This document shows positions 1 to 6,059 of a stretch of 7,294 nucleotides of DNA, one piece after another. The notes under the pieces are model-generated. The model was not told where the DNA came from, did no database searches, and saw nothing but the letters and a program-made list of their open reading frames with translations. The translations under genes were made by a program, and so were the position numbers. Source of the DNA: Cyanobacteria bacterium UBA11370 (lineage in GTDB: Bacteria > Cyanobacteriota > Cyanobacteriia > Cyanobacteriales > Coleofasciculaceae); the NCBI GenBank assembly GCA_003486645.1, contig DNGI01000208.1, positions 6,503 through 13,796 of the forward strand, read 5' to 3'. The stretch's first letter is position 1, and every line of letters starts with the position of its first letter.

Positions 1-12
1 TACGTATGAACG

Positions 13-29
13 CAACTTGGTATAAGTTG
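13..29. other. Hairpin downstream of the amidase gene, possible weak transcript end
   Basis: CAACTT and AAGTTG form a perfect 6-bp inverted repeat around a 5-nt loop, about 50 nt past the amidase stop codon in the direction of transcription. It is the only clear hairpin between that stop and the window edge. No T-run follows it on the minus strand, so it is not a classical intrinsic terminator. It could stabilise the 3' end or be a fragment of an interspersed repeat. Confidence 0.3.
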
Positions 30-81
30 ATTACCCACCCTAGCTATCCAGTTTCTGTATCAGTCCTCTTGTAAATGTCCC

Positions 82-1287
82 TTAAGCGACATTCAACACA
101 GGCCAAGTTACTGAACCAACAACTCCATCCGCTTGCATCCCTTTTGAACGCTGAAAAGCAATGACTGCGGCTTTCGTCTTCGCACCAAAAACCCCATCGG
201 CTGGACCGGGATCGTATCCTTGCTTTTGTAGAAGCTGCTGAAGTTTCCTAACTTCTGGACCGACAGACCCTTCTTGTAGGGGTAAAAAGGGTTCTGAGGG
301 TTGATTGCGCCATCGTTGGTTAAACTGATCCAAAGCGGCTTTTGGAACTTGCCCTTGCAACCACTCAATGGCTTGAATTTGGTGGGGCAAACCCCGATAA
401 AATTTGTAAGTATCGAGGAGAGTAACATTTGGCTGAGGCGTTGGTGTACCTGTAGACCCACTGGTAGATCCGCTACTCGACCCACTCCCAGTGGTTGGTT
501 TGGGTTGGGTTTGAGAGACTCGTTCCAGCGTCTTCCAGGTTGTAGGTCCCGCCAACCCATCTGCTTCTAATCCATGAAATTTTTGGAAGGAGATTACTGC
601 TTCAGTTGTGCCAGACCCAAAAATCCCGTCAATTGGACCGGGGTTAAAGCCTTGGGCTTTAAGAAGCTGCTGGAGTTCCTTAACTTTTGCTCCGGTGGAA
701 CCTTCTCGCAGAATCTCATCTCTGGGAGTGCCGAGTCGCTGACGCACTTCATTCCGCAAGCGAGGCAATTGACTGTACAACCAGTTACCGGGGCATTGGG
801 TGGGTGAAAAGTCCCGATGACCTCTGATATTCTCTGGGTCAATATTTGTGGATGAGCAAATAGAGGCACACAAGTCAACCAAACTGTTCCACTGTTGGGC
901 ATTCATCTGGTAAGTTGTAAACGTGCCTTCATTTTCAATTCCCGGTGATTCATTGCCGCGATCGCTGCCAGCATGAGCAGAACGAACGCAACGCCCCCGT
1001 TTAATGGCATTCAGGCTACCATGTCTGCCTTCGAGTAAAATCCCACCCGTTGTGTTTAAAAAGTTGTGACCCGAATCGATCCAACCAAAGCCATCCATGT
1101 GGGCTTTTTGAATACTTCGCGCAAAATTTTTCGCTCCTGCTACTGTTCCTCTGGAGGCATCATTGGGGGGATTAGGAGAAGCGGTATGATGAATGACGAT
1201 ATATTGCGGTCTGGTTTCGGCTGACCATTGTTTTGGGGGTGTGGCTCCCCATTCTTTGGTTGGAATGACACTAGCAGTAAAGGGCAT
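82..1287 (-). CDS. N-acetylmuramoyl-L-alanine amidase (PGRP/amidase_2 type) with two peptidoglycan-binding domains
   Basis: This 401-residue protein is predicted to cut the amide bond between N-acetylmuramic acid and the stem peptide of peptidoglycan. Residues about 10-185 form the amidase_2/PGRP fold: IVIHHTAS (His33/34), a GWIDSGHNF segment, SAHAG (His105), GIENEGT and RGHRDFSPTQCPG (His157, Cys165), giving the usual His/His/Cys zinc site. Residues about 194-254 and 338-398 are PG_binding_1 domains, each with LQQLL, G(F/Y)(N/D)PGP.DG.FG and ADG..G..TW motifs. Between them lie a Ser/Gly/Thr-rich linker (about 257-287) and a 40-residue helical stretch with GLPHQIQAIEWLQGQ. There is no obvious signal peptide or membrane segment, which is odd for a wall enzyme; the role could be recycling, or export by another route. 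It lies 173 bp after the kinase stop on the same strand. ATG at 1287 is the start; no Shine-Dalgarno is seen, and heptamer repeats fill the leader. The family call is firm; the physiological role is inferred. Confidence 0.93.
   Translation of the reverse strand: MPFTASVIPTKEWGATPPKQWSAETRPQYIVIHHTASPNPPNDASRGTVAGAKNFARSIQKAHMDGFGWIDSGHNFLNTTGGILLEGRHGSLNAIKRGRCVRSAHAGSDRGNESPGIENEGTFTTYQMNAQQWNSLVDLCASICSSTNIDPENIRGHRDFSPTQCPGNWLYSQLPRLRNEVRQRLGTPRDEILREGSTGAKVKELQQLLKAQGFNPGPIDGIFGSGTTEAVISFQKFHGLEADGLAGPTTWKTLERVSQTQPKPTTGSGSSSGSTSGSTGTPTPQPNVTLLDTYKFYRGLPHQIQAIEWLQGQVPKAALDQFNQRWRNQPSEPFLPLQEGSVGPEVRKLQQLLQKQGYDPGPADGVFGAKTKAAVIAFQRSKGMQADGVVGSVTWPVLNVA
958..965. repeat. HIP1 octamer (GCGATCGC)
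   Basis: A perfect copy of the palindromic octamer that is over-represented in many cyanobacterial genomes. It lies inside the amidase domain coding sequence. Confidence 0.9.
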
Positions 1288-1290
1288 GTT

Positions 1291-1325
1291 GCTAATTGCT
1301 AATTGCTAATTGCTAATTGCTAATT
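1291..1325. repeat. Tandem heptamer array, five copies of GCTAATT
   Basis: Five exact, uninterrupted copies of GCTAATT fill these 35 bp, ending three bases before the amidase start codon. On the mRNA strand the unit reads AATTAGC, so the whole proximal leader is repeat. It is a short tandemly repeated repetitive (STRR) element of the heptameric kind known from cyanobacteria. Copy number of such arrays can change by replication slippage. No other ribosome-binding sequence fits between the array and the ATG. Confidence 0.97.
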
Positions 1326-1328
1326 GTA
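1323..1328 (-). promoter_or_regulatory. Possible -10 box (TACAAT) for the amidase gene
   Basis: TACAAT on the minus strand matches the TATAAT consensus at 5 of 6 positions and overlaps the outer edge of the GCTAATT array. Transcription from it would begin within the array. The place for a -35 box is occupied by the C-rich strand of the GGGGAGT repeat and has no TTGACA-like sequence, so the call is tentative. The gene could instead be read through from the kinase. Confidence 0.3.
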
Positions 1329-1337
1329 TTTGAAAAT

Positions 1338-1355
1338 GGGGAGTGGGGAGTGGGG
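1338..1355. repeat. Tandem GGGGAGT heptamers (about 2.5 copies)
   Basis: Two full GGGGAGT units and a trailing GGGG make a second heptamer array in the same gap, unrelated in sequence to the GCTAATT array. Three G4 runs spaced by AGT are present. Heptamers of this G-rich type are known from cyanobacterial intergenic DNA. Confidence 0.85.
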
Positions 1356-1396
1356 TAATTTTTAATCCAGAATTGGCTTTAACTTAAAACTCATAC

Positions 1397-1417
1397 GATT
1401 TTGGATTTTCGATTTTA
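1397..1417. repeat. Three GATTTTN heptamers
   Basis: GATTTTG, GATTTTC and GATTTTA follow each other without a gap. They form a third degenerate 7-bp tandem array between the kinase stop and the amidase start. Confidence 0.75.
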
Positions 1418-1453
1418 CACAACATTACCGTAACTCATGTGTAACATTTTTTT
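1415..1453 (+). other. Inverted repeat with T-run just beyond the kinase stop
   Basis: TTACACA (1415-1421) and TGTGTAA (1438-1444) are a perfect 7-bp inverted repeat with a 16-nt loop. A seven-T run (1447-1453) follows on the plus strand only. It reads like an intrinsic terminator for plus-strand transcription, yet no plus-strand gene lies upstream of it. On the minus strand it would be a hairpin at the kinase mRNA end without a U-tract. Confidence 0.25.
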
Positions 1454-1460
1454 ATTGGTC

Positions 1461-4400
1461 TCAATATTTTTCTTGGGGAATTGTTACCGTAAAGGTTGTG
1501 CCGACTTCAATTGTACTGGTTACGCTAATACTACCGCCATGTAAGTCTAGACAATTTTTAGCGACGGTTAGGCCTAATCCTGAACCTGGAATACTGCCAA
1601 TATTTTCGCCCCGATGGAAGGCTTCAAATATATGGGGGAGGTCTGAGGGAGGAATTCCAATTCCCCAATCTTGAATTTGGAAGGTTGTCTCTTCGGTTGT
1701 GCAGGTTAAGGTGAACTGAACGTTGCTGCCTGGGGGTGAATATTTTATCGCATTATTTAGTAAATTTATCAGGATAGAGCGTAGAAGTTGACAGTCTAGG
1801 CAAGCTATTTGGGTTTGACATTGACTGATAAAGATCAGAGTCGTTTGATTGTCAGTATTGAGTTGAATTTCGTCTACAAGCTTCTGACAGAATTGCTCAA
1901 CATTCAGGAGGGTAGGATTGAATTCTAATCGTCCGGTTTCAGCGCGGTTGATGGTGAGAATATCATCGAGTAGTTGCCTGATTCGTTTAGCGGCGACTTC
2001 GATGCGGCGGAGATTTCTGATTCTTTTTTCTTCTGGCCAATCATGAGCAGCAAATTGGAGTAATTGAGCAGAGGCTAAAACGGTGCTGAGAGGGGTACGA
2101 AATTCATGGGAAGCAAGAGAAAAGAAACGAAGTCTGAGTTGAGAAAGTTCTTGTTCTCGTTCTAATTGCCGACGCATTTCTTCAGCTCGTTTGCGTTCGG
2201 TAATATCAATACCAATACCAATTATATACTTGACGGAGCTATCCTGATCAAGGAGAACAGTATTCGACCAAGAAATGACTCGGTGAGTACCATCTTGTGC
2301 AACCCAGTAATTTTCATAGTCGTTGCGTAATTGATTTTCTCCAAGTTGTTCCAGGATAGTTTTAACGGACTTAACTTCTTCTGGAATCAGGCACAGATCC
2401 CAAACATACTGACCTTTGACGTGATCAAAAGAATAGCCTGTGAGTTGTTCACAAGCGCGGTTAAAACGAACGATTTTACCGTGGCGATCGCAAACCACAA
2501 TTAAAGCATTCGCCGTATCTAAAATCGCGGAAATAAAGTTGCGTTCTTCCAGTAAAGCTTCTTCAGCCTGCTTACGTTTGGTAATATCACGCCATGCGAT
2601 CGCTAAACCATCACCCAATTTAACAGCGCGGATATCGAACGCGCGACGAAACGGCTTGCCGTGAGAGTTATCCTCATAAATAAAAGATTCTTTAACTAAA
2701 GGTTGACCCGTTTCGACAACTTGGCAATAATCATCGAATAATCCAGCCTCTCGATAGGCGGGTAAGAGTTCGCACAAGCCTTGCTCAAGCTGCTCTTCTT
2801 TTGTAAGATTATTATTCTGACAAGCAGCGGCATTAACATACTCGAAGGAAAAATCTACAATCTGACCCGATTCATCACGAATGGCTGAGTAAATACTAAA
2901 GCAATCCAGCATATTTTCAATCGAGGTGCGGAACCGTTCCTCACTCGCTGCTAGTTCGGCTTCCAGTTGCTTGCGTTCAGTAATATCAATCGCTGTACCC
3001 AAGATTTGTGCAGCTAAACCCTCGGCATTTCTACTAAATATGACTTCCCAAAGATGCAACCAGCGCCATTCCCCTTGAGCATTTTTGAAGCGAATTTCAC
3101 TCTCAATCACTTCACCGTCTTTAGCTGTAGCATAGTGTTCTTGTAGTGTGGCAAAATTAGGCAAATCGTCTGGGTGTAAAACATCTAGAATAAACTGCTT
3201 CCCTTGCGCTTGTATCTGGGCTTGTCTCAAGCAAAAAAACTCTTCAGTCCGGCGATTCGCATAGATATTACACTCTTTAATTTGGTCATAGATATAGAGT
3301 AAATTAGGAGTTGTGTCGGCAATTTGGTGAATAAAATGTTGGCTTTGCCGCAGGGCTTCCTCCACTTGCTTGAGTTCAGTAATATCTTGATTAACCACCA
3401 TCCCCCCGATAATTTCTTGACGTTCATTTCGTAGAGGCATTGCTGAGTTTAAAATCGTTTTATGCGTCCCATCAAAGCACTCAATATTAATCAGTTCATT
3501 GATTGAAGTTTCTCCTTTGATAATTGCCCGTGCTAAAGCCCATTCGTCGGATTCTATCCGTTTTCCTGTATCTGCCCACCATCCTTTATACTCCTCATAC
3601 TGTTCAATTCCAACATATTCAGCCCCTCCCCAAATTTCTTGCCCTGCTGGATTTCCTTGCAGAATTACCCCTTGTTCGTCAGTAATCCAAACTCCTACAG
3701 GTAGGGTATTTAAAATATTGCTTAATAAAGCTTCTCGATACTGCAATTCTTGCTGAGTTTTCTTGCGTTCGGTGATATCCCGCAAAACGGACAAATGCTG
3801 TCCAGGAATAAAGTTAGCTTTGGCAGCATATTCAACATCTCGCACTGTACCATCTGGCAGATAAAGGCGAATCTCTCCCATAGACTGCCCCATTTCTAGA
3901 AAGGAACGCCATATCTGTTCAAAATTAAAACTAGGTTCCATAAAATCAGCAACCCGATGACCAATTAATTGGGAGTTTGGCATCCCAAATAGTTGACTGG
4001 CAGATGGGTTTGCCTCTACATAATAGCCCTCATCATCAGCGATTAAAATGGCATCAATCGTTTCTTCAAAGATAGCGCGTAGCGTCTGTTCCCTCATATG
4101 AATAGTGGTAATATTCGCCGCCGCACAGGTAATGCCAACAATTTCTCCGGCTTGATTCCACAAAGGTTCTACCGTTAAATCGTAGTACCGAAGTTTGCCA
4201 TCAACGGTAATAACTATTTCTTGACGTTCTCCTACTCCGGTTGTTAGTACTCGCTGCTTTATGGGTATAATGCGTTGAGCATTTTCTGGCTCAAAGAGTT
4301 CAGTATCTAATTGACCCACTAGTGTTGAACCTTCGACTCCACTAGCCGGATTGTAGACCCAAGTGTAGCGTAAATCAGTATCTTGATTCGACACGACAAT

Positions 4401-4748
4401 TGGCGAATTTTTGAGCGCAACCCGAAACCGCTCTTCACTTTCTTGTAAGGCTTGAATTAACTCAGTTTTCTGGGCTTCTTCTCGCCGACATTCGCCAATT
4501 TCTACCAGTAATTCCTCATTTGTACGCTGAGTATGAGCCAATAATAGGTGGAGTTGGGAATACAATCCAGCTAATAAAACTAAAGTAAAGGTGTTGGCGA
4601 TCGCTACTATCAAGATAGGATTTGATACCCTAGCTGCTAATCCTACTCCGATCAAACTTCCATAGGCAAATAGACTGATACTAGCGAGTATCAGCAGCAC
4701 TACTCCCAAACCGCAGAGTGTGATTTTTTGTAGGCTAGAGCCTTGCAT
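1461..4748 (-). CDS. Membrane-anchored six-PAS sensor histidine kinase
   Basis: The protein autophosphorylates a histidine in response to signals read by PAS domains and passes the phosphate to a response regulator. From the ATG at 4748 it has 1095 residues; a TTG at 4823 would add 25, and residue numbers here use that longer form. Two membrane helices (about 34-56 and 66-90) are followed by a coiled coil (about 95-130). Six PAS units follow at about 128-238, 245-353, 362-482, 492-617, 625-750 and 758-878, most ending in a DIT(E/K)(R/L)K motif; the first ends atypically (ANITTIHMREQ). HisKA has His906 in SLASHEFRTPLS. The ATPase domain has the N box around Asn1020/Asn1024, G1 DWGIGI (1052-1057), F box IFEAFHRG and G2 GSGLGL (1080-1085). 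All catalytic motifs are intact and there is no receiver domain, so it needs a separate regulator. The ATG is preferred because the extra residues are encoded by a duplicated non-coding-like repeat. No PAS ligand residue can be named from sequence alone. Confidence 0.95.
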   Translation of the reverse strand: MQGSSLQKITLCGLGVVLLILASISLFAYGSLIGVGLAARVSNPILIVAIANTFTLVLLAGLYSQLHLLLAHTQRTNEELLVEIGECRREEAQKTELIQALQESEERFRVALKNSPIVVSNQDTDLRYTWVYNPASGVEGSTLVGQLDTELFEPENAQRIIPIKQRVLTTGVGERQEIVITVDGKLRYYDLTVEPLWNQAGEIVGITCAAANITTIHMREQTLRAIFEETIDAILIADDEGYYVEANPSASQLFGMPNSQLIGHRVADFMEPSFNFEQIWRSFLEMGQSMGEIRLYLPDGTVRDVEYAAKANFIPGQHLSVLRDITERKKTQQELQYREALLSNILNTLPVGVWITDEQGVILQGNPAGQEIWGGAEYVGIEQYEEYKGWWADTGKRIESDEWALARAIIKGETSINELINIECFDGTHKTILNSAMPLRNERQEIIGGMVVNQDITELKQVEEALRQSQHFIHQIADTTPNLLYIYDQIKECNIYANRRTEEFFCLRQAQIQAQGKQFILDVLHPDDLPNFATLQEHYATAKDGEVIESEIRFKNAQGEWRWLHLWEVIFSRNAEGLAAQILGTAIDITERKQLEAELAASEERFRTSIENMLDCFSIYSAIRDESGQIVDFSFEYVNAAACQNNNLTKEEQLEQGLCELLPAYREAGLFDDYCQVVETGQPLVKESFIYEDNSHGKPFRRAFDIRAVKLGDGLAIAWRDITKRKQAEEALLEERNFISAILDTANALIVVCDRHGKIVRFNRACEQLTGYSFDHVKGQYVWDLCLIPEEVKSVKTILEQLGENQLRNDYENYWVAQDGTHRVISWSNTVLLDQDSSVKYIIGIGIDITERKRAEEMRRQLEREQELSQLRLRFFSLASHEFRTPLSTVLASAQLLQFAAHDWPEEKRIRNLRRIEVAAKRIRQLLDDILTINRAETGRLEFNPTLLNVEQFCQKLVDEIQLNTDNQTTLIFISQCQTQIACLDCQLLRSILINLLNNAIKYSPPGSNVQFTLTCTTEETTFQIQDWGIGIPPSDLPHIFEAFHRGENIGSIPGSGLGLTVAKNCLDLHGGSISVTSTIEVGTTFTVTIPQEKY
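2484..2491. repeat. HIP1 octamer (GCGATCGC)
   Basis: A perfect octamer within the kinase gene, in the sixth PAS domain (codons for VVCDRHG). Confidence 0.9.
2596..2603. repeat. HIP1 octamer (GCGATCGC)
   Basis: A perfect octamer within the kinase gene, at the end of the fifth PAS domain (codons for LAIAWRD). It lies 112 bp from the previous copy. Confidence 0.9.
4597..4604. repeat. HIP1 octamer (GCGATCGC)
   Basis: A perfect octamer in the part of the kinase gene that encodes the second membrane helix (IVAIAN). Confidence 0.9.
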
Positions 4749-4764
4749 AGGTGTAGTTTTATCG

Positions 4765-4812
4765 GACAGGGAATCGACAAAGAGCAATAATTTATATAAG
4801 TTAATACATAAG
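4765..4812. repeat. 48-bp direct repeat, copy A (kinase-proximal)
   Basis: This copy matches copy B at 45 of 48 positions. The last 29 bp, from GCAATAATTTATATAAG to the end, are identical. It begins 16 nt upstream of the kinase ATG. Its AT-rich core gives TTATATAAAT on the minus strand, which resembles a -10 region. If translation began at the TTG at 4823, this copy would be translated as part of an N-terminal extension. Confidence 0.9.
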
Positions 4813-4814
4813 GT

Positions 4815-4862
4815 GACAGGCAATAGACAAAAAGCAATAATTTATATAAGTTAATACATAAG
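4815..4862. repeat. 48-bp direct repeat, copy B (distal)
   Basis: The second copy starts exactly 50 bp after copy A, with two bases (GT) between them, so both cores fall on nearly the same face of the DNA helix. The three differences are in the first 20 bp. The alternative TTG start of the kinase frame (4823) lies inside it. Confidence 0.9.
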
Positions 4863-4932
4863 CTGAATGTTATGGCAAATATATCTCTAAAGGTTTAGGC
4901 TAGATGGCAAGACCTGGGGATTGTGGATCTTT

Positions 4933-4946
4933 ATCACTCTAGTGAT
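4933..4946. promoter_or_regulatory. Inverted repeat ATCACT-ct-AGTGAT, possible operator
   Basis: Perfect 6-bp arms with a 2-bp centre in the divergent control region, 162 bp before the response-regulator ATG and 185 bp before the kinase ATG. The near copy GTGATG follows directly. The binding protein is unknown. Confidence 0.35.
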
Positions 4947-5010
4947 GTGATGGCGATCGTAACTGTGGTAAGTGGTCTTTTTGTTCACTCTTAATCAAGG
5001 GGTAAAAGAA

Positions 5011-5022
5011 TCCTACGTAGGA
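5011..5022. promoter_or_regulatory. 12-bp perfect palindrome TCCTACGTAGGA
   Basis: A gap-free palindrome 85 bp upstream of the response-regulator start. It suits a symmetric dimer binding site, but its function is not known. Symmetry of this length is expected by chance about once or twice in a window of this size, so position is its main support. Confidence 0.3.
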
Positions 5023-5072
5023 GTTCAAGTTCTTGCGCTAGGAAGATTTTTCACGCCTATAACTTGATGGTT

Positions 5073-5088
5073 CTGAAAAACTTTTCAG
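5073..5088. promoter_or_regulatory. CTGAAAA-ac-TTTTCAG inverted repeat before the response regulator
   Basis: Perfect 7-bp arms with a 2-bp centre end 19 bp before the ATG at 5108, and overlap the palindrome GTTTAAAC by one base. As RNA it can form a 6-bp stem with an AACU loop close to the start codon; as DNA it could be an operator, for example for autoregulation. Confidence 0.4.
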
Positions 5089-5107
5089 TTTAAACGCTCA
5101 TTTTGCC

Positions 5108-5785
5108 ATGAAAATTCTGTTGGTAGAAGACGATTTAGAACTGGCTGAAGCTTTGACTGAAGCTTTGACTGACAAACAGTATGTTGTTGATGTTGTTAAT
5201 GATGGCGAAAAGGGTTGGAAACAGGCAAAAACGTTTAATTATGACATGATGTTGCTGGATGTGATGCTCCCCAAGCTAGATGGCGTGAGTTTGTGCCGAC
5301 GTTTGCGTTGTGAGGGCAAAAGCCTTCCCATCCTCATGATTACGGCTTTAGATACGAGTCGGGATAAAGTATGCGGTTTGGACGCAGGAGCTGATGATTA
5401 CATCGTTAAACCTATCGATTTACCGGAGTTATTAGCTCGCGTCAGAGCCTTAATGCGTCGTGGGGAATGTTCAGCGCCACCTGTGCTAACATGGGGAGCC
5501 TTACAACTTGATCCGAGTACCTATGAAGTCACCTACCAGAAACAACCCCTACATCTCACGCCTAAAGAATATTCCTGCCTAGAGCTTTTCTTGCGGAATA
5601 GTCGGCGGGTACTCAACCGTGATTTTATCATTGACCATTTATGGTCATTTGCAGACCCCCCCTGTGAAGATACGGTCAAAGCTCACATTAAAAGCTTACG
5701 CCACAAACTAAAAGCCGTGGGCGCTCCGGATAATTTGATTGAGACAGTCCATGGCTTGGGTTATCGCCTCAAGCCAATTTCTTAA
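5108..5785 (+). CDS. OmpR/PhoB-family response regulator
   Basis: This 225-residue transcription factor has a receiver domain (1-118) and a winged-helix DNA-binding domain (about 126-223). The receiver has the acidic pocket Glu7-Asp8-Asp9, phospho-acceptor Asp51 in LLDVMLPKLDG, Thr79 in MITALD and Lys101 in VKP, so phosphorylation should be possible. The output domain shows LTPKEY (150-155), the recognition-helix region VKAHIKSLRHKLK (190-202) and the wing ETVHGLGYRL (212-221). The length is normal for the family. It is divergent from the six-PAS kinase, making that kinase the obvious candidate partner, though pairing is not proven by sequence. ATG at 5108 gives a full receiver N-terminus (MKILLVEDD); no Shine-Dalgarno precedes it. 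An exact 12-bp tandem repeat (from 5147, GAAGCTTTGACT twice) encodes EALTEALT in helix 1, which is ordinary in relatives. Target genes are unknown. Confidence 0.95.
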   Translation: MKILLVEDDLELAEALTEALTDKQYVVDVVNDGEKGWKQAKTFNYDMMLLDVMLPKLDGVSLCRRLRCEGKSLPILMITALDTSRDKVCGLDAGADDYIVKPIDLPELLARVRALMRRGECSAPPVLTWGALQLDPSTYEVTYQKQPLHLTPKEYSCLELFLRNSRRVLNRDFIIDHLWSFADPPCEDTVKAHIKSLRHKLKAVGAPDNLIETVHGLGYRLKPIS

Positions 5786-5838
5786 TATTTTCTTTATAAA
5801 CTATCGGCTTTTTTCTCCGTGTTCTTACCCAAATTTTT

Positions 5839-5851
5839 CACTTTTAAAGTG
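5839..5851. promoter_or_regulatory. CACTTT-t-AAAGTG inverted repeat
   Basis: Perfect 6-bp arms around one base, nested with a second 7-bp inverted repeat (TTTCACT at 5836-5842, AGTGAAA at 5859-5865). It could be an operator, or a stem at the 3' end of the regulator mRNA. No T-run follows. Confidence 0.3.
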
Positions 5852-5865
5852 TAAAGTCAGTGAAA

Positions 5866-5884
5866 TCACGGTAGTTACAGCTCA
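5866..5884 (+). repeat. Shared intergenic motif TCACGGTAGT-N3-AGCTCA, copy 1
   Basis: The 10-mer TCACGGTAGT and the hexamer AGCTCA occur here with a 3-nt spacer, and again at 6482-6499 with a 2-nt spacer. Both copies lie between genes, upstream of small plus-strand genes. Confidence 0.5.
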
Positions 5885-5954
5885 CAGAGTCACTCCGACT
5901 GCCGGAGCTATGTCCCTGTAACTGGAGCATTTTAGTAGTCTGTGACTAGTTTTA

Positions 5955-6000
5955 AGGGGTTACTCCTATCTCCCCTCCCGGAGTGCCAGTTTCAACCCCT
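5955..6000 (+). other. Bulged long stem-loop in the ComFB-like gene leader
   Basis: AGGGGTT-ACTCC (5955-5966) pairs with GGAGT (5980-5984) and AACCCCT (5994-6000). This gives 5 bp inside and 7 bp outside, with a 9-nt bulge on the 3' side and a 13-nt pyrimidine-rich loop. Twelve paired bases on one uninterrupted arm suggest a folded RNA or a protein-binding site. It matches no riboswitch class that I recognise. Confidence 0.4.
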
Positions 6001-6010
6001 CAGTATAAAG

Positions 6011-6016
6011 TTGACA
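6011..6016 (+). promoter_or_regulatory. Perfect -35-like box TTGACA
   Basis: TTGACA lies 64 nt before the ATG at 6080. At normal spacing the sequence downstream is AGTCTA or GTCTAC, a poor -10, so this may be a regulated promoter or chance. Confidence 0.3.
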
Positions 6017-6034
6017 GATTATCAGTTGCTGCCA

Positions 6035-6057
6035 GTCTACCATGCCCTTGGGTAGAC
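6035..6057 (+). other. GTCTACC/GGTAGAC hairpin upstream of the ComFB-like start
   Basis: A perfect 7-bp stem with a 9-nt loop ends two bases before the Shine-Dalgarno hairpin. Its 3' arm contains AGAC (6054-6057), which could instead pair with GTCT (6082-6085) over the start codon, so two alternative folds are conceivable. Confidence 0.45.
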
Positions 6058-6059
6058 CA

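Larger units (their letters stand above)
4749..5107. promoter_or_regulatory. Divergent control region between kinase and response regulator
   Basis: These 359 bp separate the divergent starts and must hold the promoters of both genes. The kinase side carries the 48-bp duplication. The regulator side carries three symmetric sites: ATCACT-ct-AGTGAT (4933-4946), the perfect palindrome TCCTACGTAGGA (5011-5022), and CTGAAAA-ac-TTTTCAG (5073-5088) followed by GTTTAAAC (5088-5095). A near-HIP1 sequence (GGCGATCGT) is at about 4952-4960. I find no convincing -35/-10 pair for the regulator, no Shine-Dalgarno before its ATG and no NtcA-type GTA-N8-TAC site. The symmetric sites are typical of dimeric regulator binding, but their owner is unknown. 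Confidence 0.6.

Noticed and set aside
108..902. Open frames on both strands inside the amidase gene (108-560 minus, 301-570 plus, 574-807 plus, 594-902 minus)
   Set aside because: They overlap a gene with clear catalytic and binding motifs, and their translations show no recognisable domain.
82..1287. Prophage endolysin cassette
   Set aside because: The amidase resembles endolysins in lacking a signal peptide, but no holin, tail or integrase gene is nearby, and it has a cyanobacterial HIP1 site and two binding domains.
1291..1417. CRISPR array
   Set aside because: Units are 7 bp without spacers. The 48-bp pair at 4765-4862 also has only two copies and a 2-bp gap, so neither is a CRISPR array.
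1425..1492. TTACCGTAA occurring twice (1425-1433 and 1484-1492) as an operator pair
   Set aside because: The second copy codes for the conserved C-terminal strand of the kinase (TVTI), so the match is probably coincidental.
1461..4748. Hybrid kinase with a receiver domain or phytochrome-type GAF chromophore domain
   Set aside because: The protein ends directly after the ATPase G2 box and last strand (TVTIPQEKY), and all sensory units have PAS rather than GAF character.
4749..4823. Extending the kinase to the TTG at 4823
   Set aside because: The added residues are mostly the translation of one copy of a duplicated AT-rich repeat, there is no Shine-Dalgarno, and the ATG at 4748 already gives complete membrane helices.
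5145..5172. Exact 12-bp tandem repeat in the response regulator as a recent insertion
   Set aside because: It encodes EALTEALT in receiver helix 1, where relatives have the same length and similar residues; an insertion would disturb the fold.
5739..5921. 60-codon plus-strand frame overlapping the end of the response regulator
   Set aside because: It reads the regulator's final codons out of frame, has no ribosome-binding site and shows no family resemblance.
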